A stretch of DNA of 44,745 nt, from the NCBI GenBank assembly GCA_937892925.1, contig CALBHX010000083.1, positions 1 to 44,745 on the forward strand, given 5' to 3'. Source of the DNA: an uncultured Lentisphaeraceae bacterium. Lineage in GTDB: Bacteria; Verrucomicrobiota; Kiritimatiellia; RFP12; DVOR01. Under the pieces are notes generated by a model that saw nothing but the letters and a program-made list of their open reading frames with translations, made no database searches and was not told the origin of the DNA. Numbering within the stretch: position 1 is the first letter of the stretch; each line of letters opens with the position of its first letter. The position numbers and the translations under genes were made by a program. Below are positions 15,234 through 23,538 of the stretch, piece by piece.

Positions 15234-17483
15234 ATGGATTTTTCCGCAGATATTGCCCAAGAACTCAATCTTTCCCCACGCCAGGTTGCCGCGGTTGCCC
15301 GTCTCTTTGAAGAAGGCGCCACGGTGCCTTTTATTGCGCGTTATCGCAAGGAAGCCCACGGTAATCTTGATGAAGTTCAGATTGGCGCCATTCAGGAACG
15401 GCTGGCCTATCACCGTGAGCTTGAAGCCCGCCGGGAAACCATCCTCGCTTCCATCATTCAGCAGGGTAAACTGACCGATACGCTCAAAGCGCAGATTCTG
15501 GCCTGTAAAACCCGCACGGCGCTGGAAGATCTCTATCTGCCTTACCGCCCCAAGCGCCGAACACGCGCCATGATTGCCCGTGAACGCGGGTTAGAGCCCT
15601 TGGCTCAGCTGATTTTGGCGCAGGGCGGGGAAGTGCCGGAGGACGCCGCTGCCCCCTTCGTGGATCTTGCCAGGGAGGTGCCCGATGCGGCTGCCGCACT
15701 CAAGGGCGCCCGCGATATCGTGGCCGAGGCCGTTGCTGAACACGCTGAAGTGCGTGGATTCGCGCGTGAGTATCTCGCCCGCCACGGTTCACTCCGGTCC
15801 GAAGTGGTCGATCCGCCGCCGGTTCAGCCCACCAAGTTTGAGCAGTATTACGACTTTGAGGAGCCGCTTGCGGAGCTTCCGTCGCATCGTTTTCTGGCCA
15901 TCAAGCGCGGCGAAGCGGAAGGGGTGCTGCGCGTTTCGCTGCCGGTGGATTGGGAGCCGACTGTGCGCCGCGCACTGGAGCTCTTTGCTTTACGCGAAGG
16001 CAGCCCGTGGGCAGAGCAGCTGCGTCAGGCTGTTCAGGACGCGTGCAAGCGGCTGATTGCTCCAGGCGTGGAGTTGGATGTGGCTGTAGAGCTCAAACGC
16101 CGGGCAGATGTGGCGGCTGTGGAGGTTTTTGCGGAGAACCTTCGCCATTTGCTCCTGCAGGCGCCTCTTGGCGAAGAGGCGGTTGTGGCGGTGGATCCCG
16201 GCGTGCGCACGGGATGCAAGTGTGTGGCGCTTGATGCAACCGGCAAGTTTCTGTGCAATACCGTCATCTATCTGGCGCAGGGGTCGCAGCGCGAAGCGCA
16301 GGCTGCCGTGGAGCTGTTGAAACTGGTGGCGGCCTGCCATCCCCGCGCCGTGGCCGTGGGCAACGGCACAGCCGGGCGCGAAACCGAACGGTTCATTCGT
16401 CAAGTACTGAAGCGCACGGGGAATGAAGAGATCCTTGTGGTGCCGGTGAATGAGGCCGGCGCCTCCGTTTACTCCGCCAGTGAAGTCGCCCGCGCGGAAT
16501 TCCCGGATCTGGATCTGACCGTGCGCGGCGCGATCTCCATTGGGCGGCGTTTGCAGGATCCGCTCGCTGAGCTGGTCAAGATCGACCCCAAGGCCATCGG
16601 TGTGGGGCAATATCAGCACGATGTCAACCAAACGCTTCTGGCCACCAAGCTTGACGAGGTGGTGGTGAGCTGTGTGAACCGCGTGGGGGTGGAGCTGAAT
16701 ACCGCCAGTGCCCCGCTGCTTACGCGTGTTTCCGGTATTGGCCCGGCAGTGGCAGCGCGGATTGTGGACTACCGCAACACGCATGGGGCTTTTGCTTCTC
16801 GGAGCGAATTGCTGCGGGTGCCTGGCTTGGGAGCCAAAACCTTCGAGCAGTGTGCGGGCTTTTTGCGTATTCGCGGCGCTGCGAATCCGCTTGACCGTTC
16901 GGCTGTTCACCCTGAACGGTATGCCTTGGTGCAGCGAATGGCCGCCGATGCCGGGCTGTCGCTGGAGGCGCTCGTGGGCAATGCTGAGGCCGTTGGGAAA
17001 ATCCAGATAGCCCGCTATGTCTCTGAGGATGTCGGTCTCCCCACGCTTAAAGATATTCTGGATGAATTGCGCAAGCCCGGGCGCGATCCGCGTGCAGCCT
17101 TTGAGCCGCCCGCTTTCCGCGAAGATGTTTGCACGATCGAGGACGTCCGCCCGGGGATGACGCTGGAGGGCGTGGTTACCAACGTAACGGCCTTTGGCGC
17201 CTTTGTGGATATCGGCGTTCACCAGGATGGCCTCGTTCACGTCTCCGAACTTTCCGAGCAGTATGTTCGCGACCCCGCCGATGTCGTCAAGCCCGGCGAC
17301 AAGCTCAAGGTGCGTGTGCTGGACGTGGATCTCGCCCGTAAACGGATTTCGCTTTCCGCGCGGCCGGAGCGTAAAGGAGCGGCGCCCCGCCGCCCGGCAG
17401 GCGCTCGGTCTGGAGCCTCCCCCGCCGCCGCCCATCCGCCGCGCTCCGGCGGCTTCTCTAACAACCCCTTCGCCAATCTCTGA
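15234..17483 (+). CDS. tex: Tex-family RNA-binding transcriptional accessory protein
   Basis: Tex proteins bind nucleic acid through a C-terminal S1 domain and resemble eukaryotic Spt6. The 749 residues follow the family order. The N-terminal helical domain has LSPRQVAAVARLFEEGATVP and FIARYRKEAHGNLDEVQI. Next comes the YqgF-like RNase H fold (VAVDPGVRTGCKCVALD and SEVARAEFPDLDLTVRGAIS), then the helix-hairpin-helix region (VSGIGPAVAARIVDYRNTHG, LLRVPGLGAKTFEQCAGFLR). An S1 domain follows at about residues 640-705 (GMTLEGVVTNVTAFGAFVDI). The ATG at 15234 is preferred to an in-frame ATG at 15180, although neither has a good ribosome-binding site. Confidence 0.96.
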   Translation: MDFSADIAQELNLSPRQVAAVARLFEEGATVPFIARYRKEAHGNLDEVQIGAIQERLAYHRELEARRETILASIIQQGKLTDTLKAQILACKTRTALEDLYLPYRPKRRTRAMIARERGLEPLAQLILAQGGEVPEDAAAPFVDLAREVPDAAAALKGARDIVAEAVAEHAEVRGFAREYLARHGSLRSEVVDPPPVQPTKFEQYYDFEEPLAELPSHRFLAIKRGEAEGVLRVSLPVDWEPTVRRALELFALREGSPWAEQLRQAVQDACKRLIAPGVELDVAVELKRRADVAAVEVFAENLRHLLLQAPLGEEAVVAVDPGVRTGCKCVALDATGKFLCNTVIYLAQGSQREAQAAVELLKLVAACHPRAVAVGNGTAGRETERFIRQVLKRTGNEEILVVPVNEAGASVYSASEVARAEFPDLDLTVRGAISIGRRLQDPLAELVKIDPKAIGVGQYQHDVNQTLLATKLDEVVVSCVNRVGVELNTASAPLLTRVSGIGPAVAARIVDYRNTHGAFASRSELLRVPGLGAKTFEQCAGFLRIRGAANPLDRSAVHPERYALVQRMAADAGLSLEALVGNAEAVGKIQIARYVSEDVGLPTLKDILDELRKPGRDPRAAFEPPAFREDVCTIEDVRPGMTLEGVVTNVTAFGAFVDIGVHQDGLVHVSELSEQYVRDPADVVKPGDKLKVRVLDVDLARKRISLSARPERKGAAPRRPAGARSGASPAAAHPPRSGGFSNNPFANL

Positions 17484-18463
17484 TGCCGCGTTCCCCTGAT
17501 CATGTGTTTATTCTGGCACCGCTTCGGGGCGTCACGGAGCTGTGTTTCCGGCAGGCATTCTGCGCCCATATGAATGGGCTCGACCGCGCCGTGGCGCCGT
17601 TTATTGCTACGGTGCCTGGGGATCGCGTTAAACCGGAGCTGCTTCGGGGCATTGATCCTGAAGTTCAGCCTGCCGGGCTCCCGCTGACCCCTCAGGTCAT
17701 CGGAAAAGACCCTGCACAACTGCGTGTGATGCTGCGTGCAATGAAGGCTTTGGGGTATGTTGATGTGGATCTGAATGCGGGCTGTCCCTGGCCATTCGTG
17801 GCCAAAAAAGGACGCGGCGCAGGCCTGCTCAGGGATGAATACACCCTGTGTGCGATGTTGGAGGCCGGGTGCGACGAATTGGGGGAGGGGCACTTTTCGC
17901 TTAAGGTGCGACTGGGGCTCGATGATGCTTCGCTGCTTCCCAAACGCCTCCCGGCCATTCTGCAATTTCCTCTCCGTGAACTGTGCGTTCACCCGCGCAC
18001 CGCGCGCCAGATGTATACCGGAACGGTGGATCTGGAGGCCTTTGCCGCGGTGGCCGAGGCTTGTACCCTGCCGCTGGTTTATAATGGCGACTTGTGCACG
18101 CCGGCGGACTTTGCGCGCTTGTCATCGCGTTTCCCTTCCATCCATCGCTGGATGATTGGCCGCGGGGTGGTGGCCAATCCCTTCCTGGTTGAAAGTTTGC
18201 GTGCACAGGCCGATACGCGCGACTGGGCGCGTTTCCATGCCTGGCACGCCGATCTGTTCGCCCGTTTCGCCGCAGAAGCTCCGGGCGATCATGCGCTGTT
18301 GGGGCGCCTCAAAGAACTGTGGGCTTATCTTGCCCCTACGTTTGTTAACGGCGGAAGCCTTTGGAATGCGCTCAAAATTACCCGTACCCGCGCAGAGTTT
18401 GAGCGGGTGCTGGCATTGGCCGCGCCGCTGCGTTGGAGCGGCCGGGGGGAAACATGCGTGTGA
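17483..18463 (+). CDS. tRNA-dihydrouridine synthase
   Basis: Dus enzymes use FMN and NADPH to reduce uridines in tRNA D-loops. The 326-residue protein has the TIM-barrel motifs: ILAPLRGVTELCFRQAF (the usual APMxGVTDxxFR with changes), VDVDLNAGCPWPFVAKKGRG then AGLL with the catalytic Cys (about residues 92-114), LKVRLGL, CVHPRTARQMYTG, LVYNGDL and WMIGRGVVANPFL. It is DusC-like in size, but the subclass and target position cannot be fixed by eye. The ATG overlaps the tex stop (TGATG), and its own 3' end overlaps the pseudouridine synthase start. Confidence 0.9.
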   Translation: MPRSPDHVFILAPLRGVTELCFRQAFCAHMNGLDRAVAPFIATVPGDRVKPELLRGIDPEVQPAGLPLTPQVIGKDPAQLRVMLRAMKALGYVDVDLNAGCPWPFVAKKGRGAGLLRDEYTLCAMLEAGCDELGEGHFSLKVRLGLDDASLLPKRLPAILQFPLRELCVHPRTARQMYTGTVDLEAFAAVAEACTLPLVYNGDLCTPADFARLSSRFPSIHRWMIGRGVVANPFLVESLRAQADTRDWARFHAWHADLFARFAAEAPGDHALLGRLKELWAYLAPTFVNGGSLWNALKITRTRAEFERVLALAAPLRWSGRGETCV

Positions 18464-19197
18464 CGCCGCAGGTCGGGGAACGCCTTCAGAATGTGCTGGC
18501 CGCGCGCGGAGCGGCTTCGCGGCGCGGTGCTGCCGAGCTGATTCGGGAGGGGCGTGTGGCGGTGGATGGCCGAACGGTTTTTGAACCGGGCGCCCGTGTG
18601 CTTCCCGAGGCTAACATTACGCTGGATGGCCGCCCGCTCTCAGCCCCCGAACCGCTGCGTACGTTCCTCTACTACAAGCCTGCAGGGGAGGTCTGCTCCA
18701 CCGATGGTCAGGGCTCTCGGAGCGTCTTGGAGGCGTTTGACCGTTTTTCGCTTCGCCTGGTTCCCGTGGGGCGGCTGGATAAGGCGAGTGAAGGACTCTT
18801 GCTGATTTCCAACGATGGTGCGCTCATTCAGGCGCTTACGCACCCGCGCTTTGGCCACAAAAAGGTGTATGAGGTGGATGTTTCCCCTGCGCCAACGCCT
18901 GCGCAGGTGGCGCGCTTGCGCGGCTCGATGACGCTGGAGGGCTATGCAATACGCCCCGTCCTTGTGGAGCCGATAACTTCCAAACGCCTTCGTTTTACGC
19001 TCTCAGAGGGGCGACACCGCCAAATTCGCCTCATGTGCGAACAGGTTGGCCTGCGGGTGCTCCGCCTGAAACGGGTTTCCCTTTCCGGGTTGACGCTTGG
19101 GCGCTTGATGCCGGGGCGTTTCCGCGAACTCTCTCCCGCTGAATGCGCTGCGCTGCGTGCGCCCGCTGCCGTGCCAAAGGGGCAGACCGGGCGTTGA
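18454..19197 (+). CDS. RsuA/RluB-family pseudouridine synthase
   Basis: The 247-residue enzyme has an N-terminal S4 RNA-binding domain (ERLQNVLAARGAASRRGAAE, residues about 8-27). The catalytic domain has LVPVGRLDKASEGLLLISND (about 108-127, with the invariant Asp), HPRFGHKKVYEVDV and the C-terminal LSEGRHRQIRLMCEQVGLRV then RLKRVSLSGLTLG. These features are shared by RsuA (16S), RluB, RluE and RluF (23S), and the substrate cannot be fixed from sequence. The ATG at 18454 is preferred because GGGGGGA precedes it. It overlaps the dus gene by 10 bp, indicating translational coupling. Confidence 0.93.
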   Translation: MRVTPQVGERLQNVLAARGAASRRGAAELIREGRVAVDGRTVFEPGARVLPEANITLDGRPLSAPEPLRTFLYYKPAGEVCSTDGQGSRSVLEAFDRFSLRLVPVGRLDKASEGLLLISNDGALIQALTHPRFGHKKVYEVDVSPAPTPAQVARLRGSMTLEGYAIRPVLVEPITSKRLRFTLSEGRHRQIRLMCEQVGLRVLRLKRVSLSGLTLGRLMPGRFRELSPAECAALRAPAAVPKGQTGR

Positions 19198-19363
19198 TTT
19201 GGGTTTCGCGAAGCGGAGAAGCCGGCTCCCTGTGGATAATATCCTCCGGCCGGGTGTCTGTTTACGCCGCACCGGGCACGCATGGAATCTGCTCCGGCTT
19301 TGAGGTGAAGTCGCCCCAGGGTATTAGATTCTAGGCAATCTGCTTGCAAGCCGCCGCATCTGC

Positions 19364-19422
19364 TATCCATGACGTTGAGACTATACCCTCAAAATCTCAA
19401 GCGATTCTCAACGTCATGGATA
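19364..19422. repeat. 17-bp perfect inverted repeat with 25-nt spacer
   Basis: TATCCATGACGTTGAGA (19364-19380) and its exact reverse complement (19406-19422) flank a 25-nt AT-rich spacer. In RNA it would form a 17-bp stem. It is followed by CCCCTTTTCTCCCTTTT. It may be a structured RNA, an imperfect terminator or the remnant of a mobile element. No transposase is nearby. Confidence 0.9.
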
Positions 19423-19652
19423 ATGCCCCTTTTCTCCCTTTTATGCTCAATCATACCATTCGATACCATCCCGCCAAAAAACCTTCAAACCCTCCCCACG
19501 TCAGCTTTTCCATCCTATTCCCCATGCTCACCGTATGTGCGTCAAATTCAAGCTGGAGCAGGTGTAAGACCTGATTGGGGCGGAGGATGAGAATCGGGGG
19601 ACTGTCTGCGAGGCTTCTGGTGCGGAGAACGCCATAGAAGAATCGGTTATGA

Positions 19653-19658
19653 TAGAAT
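19653..19658 (+). promoter_or_regulatory. -10 element directly before bioG
   Basis: TAGAAT, in a TATGATAGAAT context, ends 6 nt before the GTG at 19665. The expected transcription start would coincide with that codon, which suggests a leaderless mRNA if GTG is the true start. No clear -35 box was found. Confidence 0.45.
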
Positions 19659-19664
19659 GGGCGT

Positions 19665-20303
19665 GTGAAGATGCAGATGTTTCAGGGGCAGGCCAAGGAT
19701 TGCCTGATTGTTTTTTTCGCGGGTTGGGGGATGGATCCCAGGCCGTTTCTGCCCATGCTGGGAGCAGTGGATGTACTGCTGGTATGGGATTATACGCACT
19801 TGCCGGAGGCTGGGCTTGCGCTTCCGCAGGGGCGGCCGGTGCATGCGGTGGCTTGGAGTATGGGCGTGTGGGCGGCGCAGCAGGTGCTGGCCGGGCAGCC
19901 GGTGGCATCGGCCACGGCGGTGAATGGCACGCCCTGGCCGATTGATGACGAGCGCGGTATCCCGGAAGCGGTTTTCCGCGGCACGCTCGAAGGGTTTTCC
20001 GAGGCTGGGCTCGCCCGTTTCCGTCGGCGGATGTGCGGCGGAGCGGCGGCGATGCAGGACTTCTTGAAGGCGGCTCCCGAGCGGAGCGTGGAAGACCTTC
20101 GGGGAGAATTGGCAGCGTTGGGGGCGGCGATTCGTGCGCGGCCGGACGTGTCTTTCCCCTGGTCGCGGGCGATCGCCTGTATGGGCGACCGGATTTTTCC
20201 GCTTGCAGCGCAGCAGGCAGCATTCCCGCAGGCGGAAATTCGCCCCGGGGCGCATTGGGCGCCGGAGATTTTTCGGGTGCTGCTGCGCGGGGAGAAACCA
20301 TGA
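19665..20303 (+). CDS. bioG: Pimeloyl-ACP methyl ester esterase, BioG/DUF452 family
   Basis: BioG releases pimeloyl-ACP from its methyl ester, ending the BioC-dependent stage of biotin synthesis. The 212-residue protein matches the DUF452/BioG pattern: FFAGWGMDPRPF near the N-terminus, AVAWSMGVWAAQQVL with the nucleophile Ser (about residue 65), AVNGTPWPIDDERGIPEAVF, RFRRRMCGG and the C-terminal GDRIFPLAAQ and HW (catalytic His). The true start may be the GTG at 19665 or ATGs at 19671/19677, because no ribosome-binding site is evident. It overlaps bioC by 4 bp (ATGA). That bioC adjoins it strongly supports the biotin role. Confidence 0.88.
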   Translation: MKMQMFQGQAKDCLIVFFAGWGMDPRPFLPMLGAVDVLLVWDYTHLPEAGLALPQGRPVHAVAWSMGVWAAQQVLAGQPVASATAVNGTPWPIDDERGIPEAVFRGTLEGFSEAGLARFRRRMCGGAAAMQDFLKAAPERSVEDLRGELAALGAAIRARPDVSFPWSRAIACMGDRIFPLAAQQAAFPQAEIRPGAHWAPEIFRVLLRGEKP

Positions 20304-21052
20304 TCGGTACGCCGGTGCTTCTTTCGCGCTTTGCCCGCGCGGTCTCTACCTATGAGGCAGAAGCTGTGGTGCAGCGTGCGGCGGCAGAGCGGCTGGCCGG
20401 GCTGCTGGGGCGTTATTTTCATGGCCTGGCACCCAGAATCTTGGAGATTGGGTGCGGCACGGGGCTGCTTTCCCGGCAGTTGATGGCGCGCTTTGCCCCT
20501 GCCGAGTTGGTGGTGAACGATTTATGCCCGGAAATGGCTGTGTGTTTTGCTAACGTGCCGCGGGCGCGGTTCTTCCCCGGGGATGCCCGCACGTTGGAGT
20601 GGCCGGGCGTTTTCGACGTGGTCGCTTCGGCTTCGGCGGTGCAGTGGTTTGGCGATTTGGGCGCCTTTGCCCAGCGGTGCGCAGCGGTGCTTCCAACGGG
20701 CGGTTGGCTGGCGGTTTCCTGTTTCGGGCCGGCAACGCTTCAGGAAACGGCCGCCCTTTCCGGAAAAGGACTGGAGTATCCTTCTTTCGCGCAGTTTGTG
20801 GAGGCATTGGCGGATGGGTTTGAGCCGGTAGAAACTGCGCAGGAGCGGCAGGCGCTTACATTCCCGGATGGATTCGCGGTGCTGCGCCATTTGAAGGCCA
20901 CAGGCGTAACGGCCACGGGGGCGGCGGATGCTACGCCTTGGACGCGCGGCCGGATGGAAACGTTTGCCCGCGCGTATGCTGAGCAGTTTGCAGTTCCCGG
21001 CGGGGTGTCGCTTACCTATGAGCCTTTCTGGTTTGTCGGGAGAAAGCGGTGA
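20300..21052 (+). CDS. bioC: Malonyl-ACP O-methyltransferase
   Basis: BioC methylates malonyl-ACP with SAM, disguising it for two rounds of fatty-acid elongation to pimeloyl-ACP methyl ester. The 250-residue protein has the SAM motif ILEIGCGTGLLSRQL (about residues 47-61), a FFPGDARTLEW acidic loop, FDVVASASAVQWFGDL (the BioC-typical S-x-x-x-QW motif, about 103-118) and FPDGFAVLRHLKATGVTA. The last matches the conserved R-x-LKxxG segment of BioC. It follows bioG with a 4-bp overlap and precedes the next gene with a 4-bp overlap. bioF/A/D/B are not in the window. Confidence 0.92.
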   Translation: MIGTPVLLSRFARAVSTYEAEAVVQRAAAERLAGLLGRYFHGLAPRILEIGCGTGLLSRQLMARFAPAELVVNDLCPEMAVCFANVPRARFFPGDARTLEWPGVFDVVASASAVQWFGDLGAFAQRCAAVLPTGGWLAVSCFGPATLQETAALSGKGLEYPSFAQFVEALADGFEPVETAQERQALTFPDGFAVLRHLKATGVTATGAADATPWTRGRMETFARAYAEQFAVPGGVSLTYEPFWFVGRKR

Positions 21053-22089
21053 GGCGGGCGATTTGCGGATTGATGGTTGGAGTGGCCGCCGCGCTTTCGG
21101 CAGCGGAGCTGCGGGTGCTGCCAGTACATGGAACGGAGGCCGCGCGCGTACTTCCCGTGTGCACGTCAGTCCCCTTGGCGGAGACGGAGCTTCCGGGCGT
21201 GTGCGATCTCTTTCTGCGCGTGGATGCCCTGCAGGTGCAGGTGTGCCGGCGGGCGGCGGCACGCGCGTTCTGGCTGGCGTTGGCCAACGAGGAGGAGAGT
21301 GTTCCCTCCGATGCTGCGCTTCGATTCTATTTGGAGTGGCTGGGGCGGCGATATCCGTTCGATCGTTATGGCCGCTTTCATTTGGATCGCCGGTTTGTCT
21401 TGCGCGAAGAAGAGGAACTGGTTGTTCGGTTTGAAACCTTTTTCCGGATGATGTTTGGGCGGACGCCGCTGGCGAAGCTGCCGCAGGCAGCGTTGGAGGA
21501 TTATATTCCCGCAGTTTCCGGCGTGCCGGTATTCTCCGGCTTTGAGGATGACCGCTATCAGAAACACGACGCGCTGATTCTACGCCTGACGGCGGCCTTT
21601 AACGCCAACCGAATCGAACATGTGGGCGCGGCTCCCGGACAGGCCGTGGTGCTTCCGGAGCTTGCCCCCGCCATTGTGAAGGCGCTGATGATTGAAGAAA
21701 GCGGCGGGCGCGGACCGCGCTCCCTCGCCGCATGGGAAGTGGATCCCCTGCAGGTGAACGTTCCTGGAGATTGGGTGGAGGCAAAGGCCGATTTGGGGCT
21801 TAAAAAGCCGGAGCGGCGGAATGAAGGCTCCCTGGAGGGGAACCTTCGCGCGGGGATTGATTATCTGGCGCGGAAGGGGTTCGGCGCCTCTGGGCAGGCT
21901 GTTTCTCGCCGCCCGGGCGCCTATTTTGACTCGTGGCGGACGGCGCTTCAGCGGTATAGCGGGCGGACAGATCCGCTGCATGATGGGCGGGCGTTTCGAG
22001 CCGCCTATGCCGAGCGTGTTTTGCGCCGAGCATTTGAACCAGGGCAGTTTGTTCCTATTGCTCGTGATCGGCGGGAGGGGGATCGATGA
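21049..22089 (+). CDS. Putative secreted lytic transglycosylase-like protein
   Basis: The 346-residue protein has a signal peptide (MRRAICGLMVGVAAALSAAE). Near residue 208 it has IVKALMIEESGGRGPRSLAA, which resembles the catalytic Glu-Ser-Gly core of lytic transglycosylases. It is followed by WEVDPLQVNVPGDW (in place of the family's GLMQ), then NLRAGIDYLARKGFG, like the later N-x-x-x-G-x-x-YL motif. The assignment is by motif and is tentative. The N-terminal 190 residues are unrecognised. The GTG start at 21049 overlaps the bioC stop by 4 bp and its stop overlaps the mtaB start, so it belongs to the same operon. Confidence 0.65.
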   Translation: MRRAICGLMVGVAAALSAAELRVLPVHGTEAARVLPVCTSVPLAETELPGVCDLFLRVDALQVQVCRRAAARAFWLALANEEESVPSDAALRFYLEWLGRRYPFDRYGRFHLDRRFVLREEEELVVRFETFFRMMFGRTPLAKLPQAALEDYIPAVSGVPVFSGFEDDRYQKHDALILRLTAAFNANRIEHVGAAPGQAVVLPELAPAIVKALMIEESGGRGPRSLAAWEVDPLQVNVPGDWVEAKADLGLKKPERRNEGSLEGNLRAGIDYLARKGFGASGQAVSRRPGAYFDSWRTALQRYSGRTDPLHDGRAFRAAYAERVLRRAFEPGQFVPIARDRREGDR

Positions 22090-23342
22090 GCGGCTCCTCC
22101 CATTTGCCTGCTGCCCGCCCGTCGGTGGCGTTTTGGGTTTACGGGTGCCGGTTAAATCAGGCGGAGGCCGCCGCCTGGCAGGCGGCGCTGGCTGAGCAGG
22201 GATTCCCCGCCGCCCCGAAGGAGTCGGCGGAAGTGGTCTGTGTGCATTCATGTGCGGTGACGGAGCCGGCGGCGCATGAAGTGCTCAAGGCTTTACGTGC
22301 GTTTCGAACCCGTCGCCCGGGGGTAAAAATCATATTGAGCGGGTGCGCAGCCAAACTCTTGCCTCCCGGCGTGGCAGATTTGTGTTTGCCGCACGAACGT
22401 AAGTCGGAGTGGGTGGCGGCGGTGCTGGCCTTTCTGGGGGCATCAGGCGCGGCGCCTGCCCCGGTTTTTCTGCCGCGCTTGAAAACACGCGCCTCGTTGG
22501 TGGTGCAGGATGGATGCGACCAGTTTTGTGCATACTGCATTGTTCCTCATTTGCGGGGTGCGCCGGTCTCGGAGCCGTTACCCGCCCTGTTGAAACGGGC
22601 AGAAGCGCTCTTCGCCGCGGGCTATCGGGAAATTACGCTTACCGGGTGTCATCTGGCGCTTTATCGAGACCCCGTCTCGGGGGCGGACTTTACAGAATTG
22701 CTGCGTCGCTTGTGCGATGTGCGCGGGGAGGGGCGTTTCCGGATCAGTTCGGTAGAGCCGTGTATCTTGAATGATGCGGACTGGATCCGCCTGATTGCGG
22801 CCAGCGGCGGGCGGCTGTGCGCGTTTCTTCATCTGCCGGTGCAGACCGTTTCTGATGCGCTTCTGCGGCGGATGGGGCGGCGATACACGGCGGCCGACCT
22901 GCACCGTGTTTTCGACTTCATTGGCGAGACGCTGCCGCTGTGCGGGCTGAGTGCCGATTGGATCGCCGGGCTGCCGGGCGAGACGGAGGCCGATGCGGCC
23001 GCTTCGCAGGCATTCCTTTCCGCTTATCCGTTCACCGGGGCGCATATTTTCCCCTATTCCCGCCGTCCAGGCACACCCGCTGCCGCTTTTCCCAATCAGG
23101 TGCCTCAGCATCTGATTCATGCCCGTGCTGCTCAGTTGACCCATGCGGCGGAAGAAACGCGCCGCCGCGTGCTGCCACGTTTCCTCAACCGCCCGCTCAC
23201 GGTTATCCCGGAACGGATGCGGGGGGGCGCGTGGGAAGGGTGGAGCGCAGAGCGTCTGCGCTGCCGCCTGACAGGTGCGGCGGAGCGCGGCAAGCCGATG
23301 GTTTTCCACCCCACGCGGATAGAGGGTGAGTGTTTATGCTGA
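22086..23342 (+). CDS. mtaB: MiaB-like tRNA methylthiotransferase (MtaB type)
   Basis: These radical-SAM enzymes insert a methylthio group into tRNA adenosine derivatives. MtaB acts on t6A37. The 418-residue protein has the three N-terminal cluster Cys (VYGCRLNQAEA, VHSCAVTEPA, LSGCAAKLL), the radical-SAM CxxxCxxC in QDGCDQFCAYCIVPHLRG (about residues 140-157), LTGCHLALY, FLHLPVQTVSDALLRRMGR and FPYSRRPGTPA. The short TRAM-like C-terminus is divergent. The MtaB rather than MiaB/RimO assignment rests on the YGCxxNxAE form and on length. TsaE, needed for t6A itself, is encoded at 24858 on the other strand. Confidence 0.88.
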   Translation: MSGSSHLPAARPSVAFWVYGCRLNQAEAAAWQAALAEQGFPAAPKESAEVVCVHSCAVTEPAAHEVLKALRAFRTRRPGVKIILSGCAAKLLPPGVADLCLPHERKSEWVAAVLAFLGASGAAPAPVFLPRLKTRASLVVQDGCDQFCAYCIVPHLRGAPVSEPLPALLKRAEALFAAGYREITLTGCHLALYRDPVSGADFTELLRRLCDVRGEGRFRISSVEPCILNDADWIRLIAASGGRLCAFLHLPVQTVSDALLRRMGRRYTAADLHRVFDFIGETLPLCGLSADWIAGLPGETEADAAASQAFLSAYPFTGAHIFPYSRRPGTPAAAFPNQVPQHLIHARAAQLTHAAEETRRRVLPRFLNRPLTVIPERMRGGAWEGWSAERLRCRLTGAAERGKPMVFHPTRIEGECLC

Positions 23343-23363
23343 CCGGACGCTCCGGCTTTTTGC

Positions 23364-23369
23364 TAAACT
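23364..23369 (+). promoter_or_regulatory. -10 element directly before the small lipoprotein gene
   Basis: TAAACT ends 7 nt before the ATG at 23377. CTGACC (23339-23344) could be a -35 box but at a long 19-bp spacing. The arrangement again predicts a leaderless or nearly leaderless transcript. Confidence 0.4.
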
Positions 23370-23376
23370 ACGCCCC

Positions 23377-23538
23377 ATGAAAGCTCTCTTGTTTCTTTTG
23401 TTGACCGGTGTGTTGGCGCTTTGCGGATGCGTGAATCAAAGCATTGCCGCCCGCCGTTCCGATATCCCTTGGAATCAGCCCAACCGCTCTGAGGCTACGG
23501 CATCCCTGCCGCTATCGCTGACAGATCAAAATGAATGA
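23377..23538 (+). CDS. Small lipoprotein
   Basis: The 53-residue product has a lipoprotein signal (MKALLFLLLTGVLALCGC), with the lipobox LCGC placing the acylated Cys at residue 18. A short polar tail contains DIPWNQPNRSE. Such tiny lipoproteins ending in a 'PWN.P' segment look like outer-membrane-tethered peptides of unknown function. The ATG at 23377 is preferred over an in-frame upstream GTG because it starts the signal peptide. Its 3' end overlaps ribD by 8 bp. Confidence 0.75.
   Translation: MKALLFLLLTGVLALCGCVNQSIAARRSDIPWNQPNRSEATASLPLSLTDQNE

Larger units (their letters stand above)
19198..19664. other. 467-bp intergenic region with AT-richer core
   Basis: From about 19361 to 19600 the composition is clearly more AT-rich than the flanking genes. 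This part holds a 17-bp perfect inverted repeat (listed separately) followed by a C/T-rich stretch. Upstream, at 19291-19316, is one copy of a degenerate intergenic motif (CCGGCTTTGAGGTGAA). I see no credible gene. The composition suggests acquired or non-coding RNA-encoding sequence. Confidence 0.6.

Noticed and set aside
19364..19422. Integron attC site
   Set aside because: The inverted repeat has GTTGAGA on the left and TCTCAAC on the right, the opposite order to attC core sites, and no integrase or cassette is nearby.
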